Part shown: one piece after another, positions 23,274-35,429 of the stretch
How positions within the stretch are numbered: position 1 is the stretch's first letter
Layout of the letters: every line of letters begins with the position of its first letter
Source: Ophiura sarsii
Lineage: Eukaryota; Echinodermata; Ophiuroidea; Amphilepidida; Ophiuridae
Direction: 5' to 3'
Assembly: GCA_035610835.1 (NCBI GenBank)
Contig: CM069446.1
Span: 3,611,001-3,675,000 of the forward strand
DNA: 64,000 bases
Translations under genes and position numbers: made by a program
Notes under the pieces: generated by a model
The model's input: the letters and a program-made list of their open reading frames with translations, nothing else
What the model was told of the DNA's origin: nothing
Database searches by the model: none

Positions 23274-24026
23274 AAATCTTAAGATTACGTGTTATCATGA
23301 AATTAGTAGAGAGTTTAGAGTTTCCATGGTGTTATTGTAATAATATGAACTATTTTGGAACAAGATACATTAAAGAAAATGCAATACATTCTTGCTGAAT
23401 ATACCATACATTAGTCTGGCAGGATTGTTACACAATGTCGGCCGAGTGCACCAATGACGGGTAGCTGAAGAATAGCGCTACCTCGCTAGTAACTGAGGCG
23501 TAACCCAAAATGTTGAGAGCGCCAATGCCGGGTAAGCTACTAGGCTAGTAACTGGCGGGTAATTTACGCTAAATGTTATACCTGACCGGACCCAAGAGTA
23601 AGTTGGGGCATAACATTTTATGCCACAAGTCAGTCGATTCTAGCAGTAGCGTAAATTTGTTGTGAACATTGGAGGGGATGATTCGCTGATGCTGAAAGAC
23701 CAATTTCGCTTGCATGCCCAGGGGATGTATATTTGAAGTGGAATGTGACCCCTCATAAGCTGAAATATTTTATATTTTGAAAATCCATTCATGCAATTTG
23801 GGGATTTTTTTAGTCAAAATTTAGATCAACTCCTTTTGCCCATACAAACACTAATCGCACCGACTTTGGGTCATATTTTGACCAAAATGTACTATAATTG
23901 TCCAAGGATCTTAAATAATGACTAAATAAATAAACTTATTATTGTTTTTATTAATTAAAACTGAAGTTTCAACATTATTGTGAGTGGAAGGGTATAACTA
24001 GAAGAAGAAAAAATAAAAGTATATCG

Positions 24027-24099
24027 TGCCGCGCGTAGTCTGGGAATCGAACCGGGGTCCTGCGGTTAACAGGCGAAGGACAAGGTATCCATGCCACGG
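24027..24099 (-). pseudogene. tRNA-like sequence inside the TIR element
   Basis: On the minus strand it has a canonical B-box GGTTCGATTCC, a possible anticodon loop in CCTGTTAACCG, and CCGTGGCATGGATACC at the 5' side facing CGCGCGG at the 3' side. Stem pairing is imperfect and I cannot fold a standard cloverleaf by eye. It is more likely a tRNA-derived (SINE-like) module than a functional gene. Confidence 0.4.
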
Positions 24100-24600
24100 A
24101 AGTATGAGTGTAAAGAGGTGTGTTATAATTGTATATAATTGTTTGTATCGGGTGCTTGTGTTTGTCATTAAAATTGTGCTTTTTGGTGCAATATTTGTGT
24201 GTGCCCCTCTCGCCCAAAATATGTTTGTAATGTCTTGATAGTCCTTATTTTTGAAAAAGCGTTGAACAAATTCGAAGTTTTTGGCCAAAGAAATACCGTC
24301 ATTTTTGTTCGGAACGCAGGCAGACTCAACGTGATTATTTATGTTAATTATGTACACTCACCTATGACCTAGCGAGTGACGACACATTTTAAATATTACG
24401 GAGGACCACTCACGTCAGTATTTTACAGTAAAAACCTATAGGTTAACACTTCGCATATGCGCCAATTAATTTTGTAAGGGGACGATGCTGATTAATGTGG
24501 ATATTTACCTCGCTAGTTACTATTCTGTTGTTATTCGCCAGTTGTGCTCTAAGAATTACATCGTTAGTAAGTTACGCTACAGTTACAGCATAACTACACA

Positions 24601-24795
24601 CAGAAAACACTATGTAAAAATATTACACAAATTATGTAAAAAATACACAATCTATGTAAAAATAGAACTCCATAATACTATGTAAACAGTTGTGTTAAGC
24701 TTTTGCATAGGAATTTACACAAGCTTGGGTATATATTACATGTTTTATGTAAACTCTTACATAATAATTATGGAGTTCTATATTTACATAATTTT
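24601..24795. repeat. AT-rich long hairpin of (TATGTAA)-type repeats
   Basis: The segment CAGAAAACACTATGTAAAAA on the left is mirrored by TTTTTACATAGTGTTTTCTG on the right. Inside, TATGTAAA and its reverse complement repeat several times, with GAACTCCATAAT/ATTATGGAGTTC also pairing. Confidence 0.75.
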
Positions 24796-25206
24796 TTACA
24801 TAGTGTTTTCTGTGTGTACTAGGAAGGTAGCTTACCTCCCTATTAAGTTACCCGTCATTGGTGCACTCGGCCGTTTGTATAGTAAGCAAATTCAGGACTG
24901 TCAACTTTTGGGATTTGCTGGGAGGGAGAGATACAGACTCCCAAAAGAAAATCGTAAAACATGCACATTTTTTCCCCGCCAACAGCTGAAATAGAAAGAG
25001 TGTCTAGGCGGGAGACTCCCGCCTAATGCGGGAGAGCTGACAGCCGTGGACAAATTCCGTAAAATAACAACAACAAAACACATTATCAGTAGGCTATACA
25101 ACATATTCTTTAGTTTTCGTTATGATATTACGAAAAGTAAATTGTTTGAAATGCAGTTAACATTGAATATCAATTTGTTCCCGTGGGATTCATCAAAATT
25201 ATAAAT

Positions 25207-25273
25207 CGCCCATCGTGGGGATCGAACCCACGACCCCAGGATTAAGAAGTCCTGTGCTCTACCGACTGAGCTA
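25207..25273 (-). pseudogene. Truncated tRNA-Lys at array edge
   Basis: It matches the family from the 3' acceptor end to the D-arm. It lacks the 5' seven bases because the sequence jumps after GAGCTA into another part of the repeat unit. One extra base lies in the anticodon loop, and the T-loop region is altered. It marks the left edge of the array, with an internal deletion. Confidence 0.8.
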
Positions 25274-25364
25274 AGACATAACATAACATGTTAGCTTCCT
25301 TGTAATCTAAAATAGAAATCAGTTAGTTGTTTGCTGACATTGAGGTGGTTTATTTTAATGAAGC

Positions 25365-25522
25365 CTCCCTTCGACATGGCCAACATTTTGCTGAAGACAT
25401 GTGTGTGCCCTGTCCAACATGTTGCGAACAGCTCGTCTAACTATCCCCCTGTTTCGACGTAGGGATGTCACTTCGGCTCTGACACGTGCCTCCACTTCTT
25501 GAAGGTTGACTGGTGATGCAGG
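25365..25522 (-). pseudogene. Transposase-tail-like fragment (array copy)
   Basis: First of nine copies of a conserved minus-strand block; the others are near 26776-26950, 28198-28362, 29588-29757, 31003-31166, 33115-33280, 34049-34175, 34811-34935 and 37587-37747. See the entry at 37580 for the best reading frame. Confidence 0.4.
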
Positions 25523-25725
25523 TATTCAAATTTGTCTTTTCATTTGACACTTTGGTAGCCGGAGATTAACTGCTTATCCCAGAGTTAAAAGAATTAATAT
25601 TTCAGGAACATTTTTACAATTGGTGTGATTATAATGACCATTTTAGCAAATCCAATTTACTGTGTGTAAATCCCATTGAAATTGAACATCGATTTGTTAA
25701 CGTGTGATTTATCAAAATTATAATT

Positions 25726-25798
25726 CGCCCAACGTGGGGCTCGAACCCACGACCCCAGGATTAAGAGTCCTGTGCTCTACCGACTGAGCTAGCCGGGC
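25726..25798 (-). tRNA. tRNA-Lys (CUU)
   Basis: This 73-nt gene forms a full cloverleaf. The acceptor arms GCCCGGC and GTTGGGC pair with one G-T wobble. The D-arm is GCTC/GAGC and the anticodon stem CAGGA/TCCTG has loop CTCTTAA, so the anticodon is CUU. The T-arm is GTGGG/CCCAC. The internal A-box TAGCTCAGTCGG and B-box GGTTCGAGCC are intact. The minus-strand 3' flank contains a T4 run (AATTATAATTTTG) suitable as an RNA polymerase III stop. First clean gene of the array. Confidence 0.94.
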
Positions 25799-26310
25799 TG
25801 TTAAGAGGGTATCACAACACCTGCAGAATATTATTTAGATTTCAGGTGATACTAGTATGTTGATTATCGATAACAAAGTATTAAAAGTTTGATTTTTTGT
25901 ATAGGACTGTATACAACACGTTTCGCAGATTTCATCACAAAACATAACATCCAAGTAGTATGAAGTTACCGAATATACAACATATTTTATTGCAAATACA
26001 TGTATTACAAAAGGTATTATTAAATGTTTGAAATACAGTTGAATAAGTAATTTGTGTACTTTTGTTAAAAATGTATTTTAAAATTAGAATTCGCAATGAA
26101 CTTTTGGGCTTGAATTCACATACATACATTAACAAGGTATACAATGTTTTGTTTCCCTAATTACTAGGTATGACATACTCATCAAATAACAACATTACAG
26201 AATACATCAATATATTTCATTATAATACATTTAAAGCATAAACCGTTTTTTAAATGCAGTTGACAATGAATATTAATTTGTATTTCGTTTGATTTATTAA
26301 CATTAGAAAT

Positions 26311-26390
26311 TGCTCAACGTGAGGTTCGAACCCACGACGGCACGATAAGTATTAATACTGTGCTCTATCTACCGACTGAGCTAGCCGGGC
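26311..26390 (-). pseudogene. Degenerate tRNA-Lys paralogue 1
   Basis: This 80-nt tRNA-like sequence keeps the acceptor 5' arm GCCCGGC, the A-box TAGCTCAGTCGG and the B-box GGTTCGAACC. It has four extra bases in the D-loop (GGTAGATAGAGC). The anticodon arm is replaced by the palindrome AGTATTAATACT, so no normal 5/7/5 arm forms. In this copy the 3' acceptor has a further change (TTGAGCA). Its 3' flank is homologous to the flank of the true tRNA-Lys. Confidence 0.8.
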
Positions 26391-27152
26391 TGTATCGAGT
26401 GGATCAGAAGCTAAGACATTATTGTGCCTGTAATTTATTACAGGATCCTGGTTCCAAAGGTGGTTCCAAAGGTTGTAAAACATTGTTGAAATATATGGTT
26501 CAGATGATAATACTTCATATACTAAATATATTGCACAAAATGAAATGTTCTGAAGACACTTTATATCTTGATAATTGCACTTAAAATTCATTCATTTGTG
26601 AAGAAAAATATTTGACGTATTTTATTATTATTATTATTATTTTTTTAACGGTCTGAGTTACGGTCTTCTGTTAAAGGTTTTTTTTTTGTAAGACATAATA
26701 TAAAACGTTAGCTTCCTTGCAATCTAAAATAGAAATCAGTTCGTTGTTTGCTGATATTGAGGTTTTCTTTTAATGAAGCCTCCCTTCGACATGGCCACCA
26801 TTTTGCTGAAGACATGTGTGTGCCCTGTCCAACATGTTGCGAACAGCTCGTCTAACCCGGGGTCTAACCATTCCCCTGTTTCGGCGTAGGGATGTTACTT
26901 CGGCTCTGACACGTGCCTTCACTTTTTGAAGGTTGACTGGTGATGCAGGTATACAAAATTGTTTTTTCATTTGACACTTTGGTATCAGGAGATTAACTGC
27001 TTATCCCAGAGTTAAAAGAATTAATATTTCAGGAACATTTTGACAATTGGTGTTATTATAATGACCATTTTAACAAATCCAATTTACTGTGTGTAAATCC
27101 CATTGAAATTGAATATCGATTTGTTCACGTGTGATTTATCAAAATTATAATT

Positions 27153-27227
27153 CGCCCAACCAGTGGGGCTCGAACCCACGACCCCAGGATTAAGAGTCCT
27201 GTGCTCTACCGACTGAGCTAGCCGGGC
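27153..27227 (-). tRNA. tRNA-Lys (CUU) with 2-nt insertion
   Basis: Identical to the clean array gene except for two extra bases between the T-stem and the 3' acceptor strand (CCCAC, TG, GTTGGGC). All stems and both internal promoter boxes are intact. The insertion would disturb acceptor/T-arm stacking, so function is doubtful. Confidence 0.75.
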
Positions 27228-27736
27228 TGTTGAGAGCGTATCACAATACCTGCAAAATATTATTTAGATTTCGGGTGATACTAGTACGTTGATTATCGAT
27301 AACAAAGTATTAAAGGTTTGATATTTTTATAGGACTGTATACAACACGTTTCTCTGATTTCATTACAAAACATTAGATCTAAGTATGAAGTTACAGAATA
27401 TACAACATATCTTATTGCAAATACATGTATTACAATAGGTATTATTACTTGTTTGAAATACAGTTGAATAAGTAATATGTGTACTTTTGTTAAAAATGTA
27501 TTTTAAAATTAGAATTAGCAAAAGAACTTTTGGGCTTGAATTCACATACATACATTAACAAGGTATACAATGTTTTGTTTCCCTAATTACTAGGTATGAC
27601 ATACTCATCAAATAACAGCATTACAGAATACATAAGTATATTTCATTATAATACATTTAAAGCATAAACCGTTTTTAAAATACAGTTGACAATGAATATT
27701 AATTTGTATTTCGTTTGATTTATTAACATTAGAAAT

Positions 27737-27816
27737 TGCCCAACGTGAGGTTCGAACCCACGACGGCACTATAAGTATTAATACTGCGCTCTATCTACCG
27801 ACTGAGCTAGCCGGGC
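27737..27816 (-). pseudogene. Degenerate tRNA-Lys paralogue 2
   Basis: 80 nt with the same altered D-loop and palindromic anticodon region as paralogue 1. Acceptor GCCCGGC/GTTGGGC, A-box and B-box are intact. It has its own base changes (GCGCAGTATT), so it is diverging independently. Confidence 0.8.
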
Positions 27817-28564
27817 TGTATCGAGTGGATCAGAAGCTAAGACATTGTTGTGCCTGTAATGTATTACAGGATCCTGGTTCCAAAGGTGGTTCCATAGGTT
27901 GTAAAACATTGTAGAAATATATGGTTCAGATGATAATACTTCAAATACTAAAGATATTGCACAAAATGAAATGTTCTGAAGACACTTTGTATCTTGATAA
28001 TTGCACTTAAAAGTCATTCACATTTGTGAAGGAAAATATTTGCCATACTTAATTATTCATAAAAATTATTTTTACGATCTGAGTTACGGTCTTCTGTTAA
28101 AGGGTTTTTTTGTAAGACATAATATAAAACGTTAGCTTCCTTGCAATCTAAAATGGAAATCAGTTCGTTGTTTGCTGATATTGAGGTTTTTTTTAATGAA
28201 GCCTCCCTTCGACATGGCCACCATTTTGCTGAAGACATGTGTGTGCCCTGTCCAATATGTTGCGAACAGCTCCTCTAACTATTCCGATGTTTCGGCGTAG
28301 GGATGTTACTTCGGCTCTGACACGTGCCTCCACTTCTTGAAGGTTGACTGGTGATGCAGGTATACACATTTTATATTTTCATTTGACACTTTGGTATCAG
28401 GAGATTAACTGCTTATCCCAGAGTTAAAAGAATTAATATTTCAGGAACATTTTGACAATTGGTGTTATTATAATGACCATTGTAACAAATTCAATTTACT
28501 GTGTGTAAATCCCATTGAAATTGAATATCGATTTGTTCACGTGTGATTTATCAAAATTATAATT

Positions 28565-28637
28565 CGCCCAACGTGGGGCTCGAACCCACGACCCCAGGAT
28601 TAAGAGTCCTGTGCTCTACCGACTGAGCTAGCCGGGC
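28565..28637 (-). tRNA. tRNA-Lys (CUU)
   Basis: A 73-nt gene identical to the clean gene at 25726, with a full cloverleaf, anticodon CUU and intact A- and B-boxes. The 3' flank has the same T4 run. Confidence 0.94.
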
Positions 28638-29126
28638 TCTTGAGAGCGTATCACAATACCTGCAAAATATTATTTAGATTTCGGGTGATACTAGTACGTT
28701 GATTATCGATAACAAAGTATTAAAAGTTTGATATTTTTATAGGACTGTATACAACACGTTTCTCTGATTTCATTACAAAACATTAGATCTAAGTATGAAG
28801 TTACAGAATATACAACATATCTTATTGCAAATACATGTATCACAAAAGGTATTATTAAATGTTTGAAATACAGTTGTAATTTGTTTACTTTGGTTAAAAA
28901 TGTATTTTGCAATGAACTTTTGGGCTTGAATTCACATACATACATTAACAAGGTATACAATGTTTTGTTTCGCTAATTACTAGGTATGACATACTCATCA
29001 AATAACAACATTACAGAATACATCAGTATATTTCATTATAATACATTTAAAACATAAACCGTTTTTGAAATGCAGTTGACAATGAATATTAATTTGTGTT
29101 TCGTTTGATTTATTAACATTAGAAAT

Positions 29127-29206
29127 TGCCCAACGTTAGGTTCGAACCCACGACCGCACGATAAGTATTAATTCTGTGCTCTATCTACCGACTGAGCTAG
29201 CCGGGC
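29127..29206 (-). pseudogene. Degenerate tRNA-Lys paralogue 3
   Basis: 80 nt with the same D-loop expansion and AT-palindrome-derived anticodon region, here with one extra difference (GAATTAATAC). The B-box-flanking T-stem carries a CTAAC variant. Confidence 0.8.
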
Positions 29207-29958
29207 TGTATCGAGTGGATCAGAAGCTGAGACATTGTTGTGCCTGTAATTTATTACAGGATCCTGGTTCCAAAGGTGGTTCCAAAGGTTGTTAAACATT
29301 GTAGAAATATATGGTTCAGATGATAATACTTCATATACTAAATATATTGCACAAAATGAAATGTTCTGAAGACACTTTGTATCTTGATAATTGCACTTAA
29401 AAGTAATTCACATTTGTGAAGGAAAATATTTGACGTATTTTATTATTTTTAAAAATGATTTTTATGGTCTGAGTTACGGTCTTCTGTTAAAAGTTTTTTT
29501 TGTAAGACATAATATAAAACGTTAGCTTCCTTGCAATCTAAAATAGAAATCAGTTAGTTGTTTGCTGATATTGAGGTGTTTTTTTAATGAAGCCTCCCTT
29601 CGACATGGCCACCATTTTGCTGAAGACATGACTGTGTGTGCCCTGTCCAACATGTTGCGAACAGCTCGTCTAACCATTCCCCTGTTTCGGCGTAGGGATG
29701 TTACTTCGGCTCTGACACGTGCCTCCACTTCTTGAAGGTTGACTGGTGATGCAGGTATACAAATTTGTCTTTTCATTTGACACTTTGGTATCGGGAGATT
29801 AACTGCTTATCCCAGAGTTAAAAGAATTGATATTTCAGGAACATTTTGACAATTGGTGTTATTATAATGACCATTTTAACAAATCCAATTTTCTGTGTGT
29901 AAATCCCATTGAAATTGAATATCGATTTGTTCACGTGTGATTTATCAAAATTATAATT

Positions 29959-30031
29959 CGCCCAACGTGGGGCTCGAACCCACGACCCCAGGATTAAGAG
30001 TCCTGTGCTCTACCGACTGAGCTAGCCGGGC
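29959..30031 (-). tRNA. tRNA-Lys (CUU)
   Basis: A 73-nt gene identical to the clean array gene, with CUU anticodon, intact internal promoter and T4 run after the gene. Confidence 0.94.
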
Positions 30032-30540
30032 TGTTGAGAGCGTATCACAATACCTGCAAAATATTATTTAGATTTTGGGTGATACTAGTATGTTGATTAT
30101 CGATAACAAAGTATTAGAAGTTTGATTTTGTATAGGACTGTATACAACACGTTTCGCATATTTCATCACAAAACATTACATCTAAGTATAAAGTTACAGA
30201 ATATACAACATATTTTATTGCAAATACATGTATTACAATATGTATTACTTGTTTGAAATACAGTTGAATATTAGTAATTTGTGTACTTTTGTTAAAAATG
30301 TATTTTAAAATTAGAATTCGCAATGAACTTTTGGGCTTGAATCCACATACATACATTAACAAGGTATACAATTTTGTTTGTTTCCCTAATTACTAGGTAT
30401 GACATACTCATCAAATAACAGCATTACAGAATACATCAGTATATTTCATTATAATACATTTAAGCATGAACCGTTTTTGAAATGCTGTTGACAATGAATA
30501 TTAATTTGTATTTTTCGTTTGATTTATTAACATTAGAAAT

Positions 30541-30620
30541 TGCCCAACGTGAGGTTCGAACCCACGACCGCACGATAAGTATTAATACTGTGCTCTATCT
30601 ACCGACTGAGCTAGCCGGGC
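30541..30620 (-). pseudogene. Degenerate tRNA-Lys paralogue 4
   Basis: 80 nt, same architecture as the other degenerate paralogues: intact acceptor, A-box and B-box, enlarged D-loop and a non-canonical anticodon region. Confidence 0.8.
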
Positions 30621-31201
30621 TGTATCGAGTGGATCAGAAGCTAAGACATTGCTGTGCCTGTAATTTATTACAGGATCCTGGTTCCAAAGGTGGTTCCAAA
30701 GGTTGTAAAACATTTTAGAAATATATGGTTCAGATGATAATACTTCATATACTAAAAATATTGCACAAAATGAAATGTTCTGAAGACACTTTGTATCTTG
30801 ATAATTGCGCTTAAAAGTAATTCACATTTGTGAAGGAAAATATTGGCTGTATTTTATTATTTCTAAAAAATATTTTTACGGTCTGAGTTACGGTCTTCTG
30901 TAAAAGGTTTTTTGTAAGACATAATTTAAAACCTTAGCTTCCTTGCAATCTAAAAAAAGAAATCAGTTCGTTGTTTGCTGATATTGAGGTTTTTTTTTAA
31001 TGAAACCTCCCTTCGACATGGCCACCATTTTGCGAAAGACATGTGTGTGCCCTGTCCAACATGTTGCGAACAGCTCGTCTAACCATTCCCCTGTTTCAGC
31101 GTAGGGATGTTACTTCGGCTCTGACACGTGCCTCCACTTTTTGAAGGTTGACTGGTGATGCAGGTATACACATTGTCTTTTCATTTGACACTTTGGTATC
31201 A

Positions 31202-32365
31202 GGTCACAGGTCACTAATATGTATATCAAATAAGGTGGGGCCGTTTCATAAAATCCTTAAAATCGTGATACGTGTCTCTATTTTAAATAGAAGTTGTCAA
31301 AAAAACATAACATTTTTGGTATCATATTAAAGACAATTTATCCAGCTACCGAATAAAAAAAGGATTAAAGCCACATGTTTAGCAACAGTGAAGTTATCAA
31401 TCGAAACGTCGAGTGAGTCAAGGGTGGAGCCGGTGGATGAGGCGCTCATAGGTTTCTACACAAAATAGTGGAAAACTAGAACTTTTGAAAGTGATGCCAT
31501 TTTAAAGGTATACATAGGAAAGTTTTCAAACTTCTCATATGTGTTAATAACATGTGCCTGCTACTATAAATAATAATATTGAATTGTTATCTAGACATTC
31601 TCTAATAGAATATGATGTTCAATTCAGGGAGTGTTTTAATGTAAAAAATACACCGTTTTATTCATTTTATTGATTAAACAATGGCCAAATCGCAGTCTCT
31701 CTATTTCATTTGTGTGACTCTTCGGTCCTGTTCTACCCTGGGTAGTAAAACATTTAACTAAAAAAGCCATAAGTGTTTCTTCACAGAATTGTTCATAGAT
31801 TTATGAAAAATGTGCTATTTAGACCTATTTTGGACCACCCTGTATTCAAAAGAAAAGGAACTTTAACGATATTCATGTAGTTCATTTTGATAACCATTTC
31901 CTTTTAAATTAAATAGTCCATGCTAACTAAATTTCACATAATATTATATACAAACCTTCATTTTATGCATTATTTCATCATAATTTTAGACACCCTGTAC
32001 TTTTCCTGTGTACATTTTGGGCAAGTGATTATTAGCAAATTTGGTAGCACCTTCTGCGGTTGTTCTGATTTTGGTGACTATCTTCAGCTAAACCCTAATT
32101 GTACAAACTATCAAAATATTTTGTGAGGAGCAAAACTATCAACTTTTTTATGTTCCACCCTGTAAAATCTTTACACACCCTGTATAATTTGATTCTTTTT
32201 TTGCAAAAATGAAAAACCTTGAATCATAAGCTTTCCAACAATATATAGTTTGTGGGTCATTAAGTATGTAAAACTTATGTTATGTCCCGTTTAATCAGAA
32301 TTGGTGCATTTCTCAACAGTATTAGAAGTGGAACATTTTTTTGGACCAGTTTGTGACTTCTGACC
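31202..32365. mobile_element. 1.16 kb TIR element inserted in an array unit
   Basis: The left end GGTCACAGGTCAC and the inverted right end GGTCAGAAGTCAC match at 11 of 13 positions. The flanks share ATCA (31198-31201 and 32366-32369; ATCAG if the next G is counted). Excision would restore the unit sequence TATCAGGAGATTAACT found in the other copies. The inside has several CACCCTGTA words but no transposase. A 4-5 bp duplication does not match hAT, Tc1/mariner or piggyBac, so the superfamily is open. Confidence 0.8.
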
Positions 32366-32534
32366 ATCAGGAGATTAACTTCTTATCCCAGAGTTAAAAG
32401 AATTAATATTTCAGGAACATTTTGACAATTGGTGTTATTATAATGACCATTTTAACAAATCCAATTTACTGTGTGTAAATCCCATTGAAATTGAATATCG
32501 ATTTGTTGACGCGTGATTTATCAAAATTATAATT

Positions 32535-32607
32535 CGCCCAACGTGGGGCTCGAACCCACGACCCCAGGATTAAGAGTCATGTGCTCTACCGACTGAGCTA
32601 GCCGGGC
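32535..32607 (-). tRNA. tRNA-Lys (CUU) with anticodon-stem mismatch
   Basis: Same 73-nt sequence except for one change that turns anticodon stem CAGGA into CATGA opposite TCCTG, giving one unpaired position. Internal promoter boxes are intact. It may be transcribed, but mature function is uncertain. Confidence 0.82.
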
Positions 32608-33483
32608 TGTTGAGAGCGTTTCACAATACCTGCAAAATATTATTTAGATTTCGGGTGATACTAGTACGTTGATTATCGATAACAAAGTATTCAAAGTTTG
32701 ATTTTGTATAGGACTGTATACAACACGTTTCGCAGATTTTATCACAAAACATTACATCTAAGTATGAAGTTACAGAATATTCAACATATTTTATTGCAAA
32801 TACATGTATCACAAAAGGTATTATTACATGTTTGAAATACAGTTGAATAAGTACTTCATATACTAAAAATATTGCACAAAATGAAATGTTCTGAAGACAC
32901 TTTGTATCTTGATAATTGCACTTAAAAGTCATTCACATTTGTGAAGGAAAATATTTGCCATATTTTATTATTTTTAAAATTTATTTTTACGGTCTGAGTT
33001 ACAATCTTCTGTTAAAGTTTTTTGTTGTTGTAAGACATAATATAAAACGTTAGCTTCCTTGCAATCTAAAATAGAAATCAGTTCGCTATTTGCTGATATT
33101 GAGTTGTTTTTAATGAAGCCTCCCTTCGACATGACCATCATTTTGCTGAAGACACGTGTGTGCCCTGTCCAACACGTTGCGAACAGCTCGTCTAACCATT
33201 CCCCTGTTTCGGCGTAGTGATGTTACTTCGGCTCTGACACGTGCCTCCACCTCTTGAAGGTTGACTGGTGATGCAGGTTATTAAAAAATGTCCTTTCATT
33301 TGACACTTTGGTATCAGGAGATTAACTGCTTATCCAAGAGTTAAAGAATTATTATTTCAAGAACATTTTGACAATTGGTGTGATTAATATAATAATCATT
33401 TTAGCAAATCCAACTTACTGTGTGTAAATCCCATTGAAATTGAATATCGATTTGTTCAAGTGTGATTTATCAAAATTATAATT

Positions 33484-33556
33484 CGCCCAACGTGGGGCTC
33501 GAACCCACGACCCCAGGATTAAGAGTCCTGTGCTCTACCGACTGAGCTAGCCGGGC
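33484..33556 (-). tRNA. tRNA-Lys (CUU)
   Basis: A 73-nt gene identical to the clean array gene. It lies only 949 bp from its neighbour at 32535 because the intervening unit has lost the segment containing the degenerate paralogue. Confidence 0.94.
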
Positions 33557-34384
33557 TGTTGAGAGCGTATCACAATACCTGCAAAATAGTTTTTAAATTT
33601 CGGGTGATACCACCAGTACGTTGATTATCGATAACAAAGTATTAAAAGTTTGATATTTTGTATAGGACTGTATACAACACGTTTCGCAGATTTCATCACA
33701 AAACATTATATCTAAGTATGAAGTTACAGAATATTCAACATAATTTATTGCAAATACATGTATTACAAAAGGTATTATTACATGTTTGAAATACAGTTGA
33801 ATAAGTAATTTGTGTACTTTTGTTAAAAATGTATTTTAAAATTAGAATTCGCAATGAACTTTTGGGCTTGAATCCACATACATTAACAAGGTATACAATG
33901 TTTTGTTTCCCTAATTACTAGATATGACATACTCATCAAATAACAACATTACAGAATACATCAGTTTATTTCACTATAATACATTTAAAGCATCAACCGT
34001 TTTTGAAATGCAGTTGACAATAAATATTGATTTTTTAAAAAAAGAAGCCTCCCTTCCGACATGGCCGGCCACCATTTTGCTGAAGACATGTATGTGCCAT
34101 GTCCAACATGTTTCGAACAGCTCGTCTATACATTCCCCTGTTTCGGCGTAGGGATATCACTTCGGCTCTGACACGTATTGGAAATGCGACTTTTGAAAAT
34201 GGGATGTTTTCCTTTAAATGGTGCTAATCATGGTTTATTTTTGTTGTTAGGGGGCAAATTTAGTATCAAATTATGCCTAAAAGATTCATCTAAATGCCTA
34301 TCTAGCCTGTTTAGACAAAAACAAATTGAAAGTTACTCAAAATGACATAAACAAAGTGGTATACTTTCTTTTGTTGAACCCTTT

Positions 34385-34433
34385 ATTAATACTGTGCTCT
34401 ATCTACCGACTGAGCTAGCCGGGATGTATCGAG
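34385..34433 (-). pseudogene. Fragment of degenerate tRNA-Lys paralogue
   Basis: Only the 5' part remains (acceptor 5' strand with one change, D-arm with the four-base insertion, and the ATTAAT region). The T-arm side is replaced by unrelated sequence (about 34180-34384), which may be an insertion or a rearrangement. Confidence 0.7.
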
Positions 34434-35135
34434 TGGATCAGAAGCTAAGACATAATAGTTGTGCCTGTAATTTATTACAGGATCCTGGTACCAAAGGTGG
34501 TTCCAAAGGTTGTAAAACATTGTAGAAATATATGGTTCAGATGATAATACTTCATATACTAAAGATATTGCACAAAATGAAATGTTCTGAAGACACTTTG
34601 TATCTTGATAATTGTACTTTAAAGTCATTCACATTTGTGAAGGAAAATATTTGACGTATTTTATTATTTTTTAAAAATCATTTTTACGGTCTGAGTTACG
34701 GTCTTCTGTTAAAGGTTTTTTTGTAAGACATAATATAAAACGTTAGCTTCCTTGCAATCTAAAATAGAAATCAGTTCGTTGTTTGATGATATTGAGGTTT
34801 TATTTAATGCAGCCTCCCTTCGCATGGCCATCATTTTGCTGAAGACATCGTCTAACCGTTTCGGCGTAGGGATGTTACTTCGGCTCTGACACGTAGGTGC
34901 CTCCACATTTTGAAGTTGACTGGTGATGCAGGTATACAAATTTGTCTTTTCATTTGACACTTTGGTATCAGGAGATTAACTGCTTATCCCAGAGTTAAAA
35001 TAATTAATATTTCAGGAACATTTTGACAATTGGGGTTATTATAATGACCATTTTAACAAATCCAATTTATTGTGTGTCAATCCCATTGAAATTGAATATC
35101 GATTTGTTCACGTGTGATCTATCAAAATTATAATT

Positions 35136-35208
35136 CGCCCAACGTGGGGCTCGAACCCACGACCCCAGGATTAAGAGTCCTGTGCTCTACCGACTGAGCT
35201 AGCCGGGC
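35136..35208 (-). tRNA. tRNA-Lys (CUU)
   Basis: A 73-nt gene identical to the clean array gene and the last in the continuous minus-strand series. Its unit is interrupted by the element at 35430-37297 and then by the LINE. Confidence 0.94.
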
Positions 35209-35429
35209 TGTTGAAAGCGTATCACAATACCTGCAAAATATTATTTAGATTTCGGGTGATACTATAATACGTTGATTATCGATAACAAAGTATTAAAAGT
35301 TTGATTTTTGTATAGGACTGTATACAACACGTTTCGCAGATTTCATCACAAAACATTACATCTAAGTATGAGTTACGGAATATTCAACATATTTTATTGC
35401 AAATACATGTATCACAAAAGGTATAATTA

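Larger units (their letters stand above)
23439..24873. mobile_element. 1.4 kb terminal-inverted-repeat element
   Basis: The first 20 bases CGGCCGAGTGCACCAATGAC are repeated inverted at the right end, and the match continues through GGGTA (23439-23463 and 24849-24873). The inside is non-coding and contains CGCTAGTAACT-type repeats in both orientations, a tRNA-like block at 24027-24099 and a large AT hairpin at 24601-24795. No clear target duplication is visible. Superfamily unknown. Confidence 0.75.

Noticed and set aside
22831..23298. 155-codon minus-strand frame with eight decapeptide repeats
   Set aside because: The 30-bp minisatellite has a period divisible by three, so one frame stays open. 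The DNA itself matches tRNA-Lys, not a protein gene.
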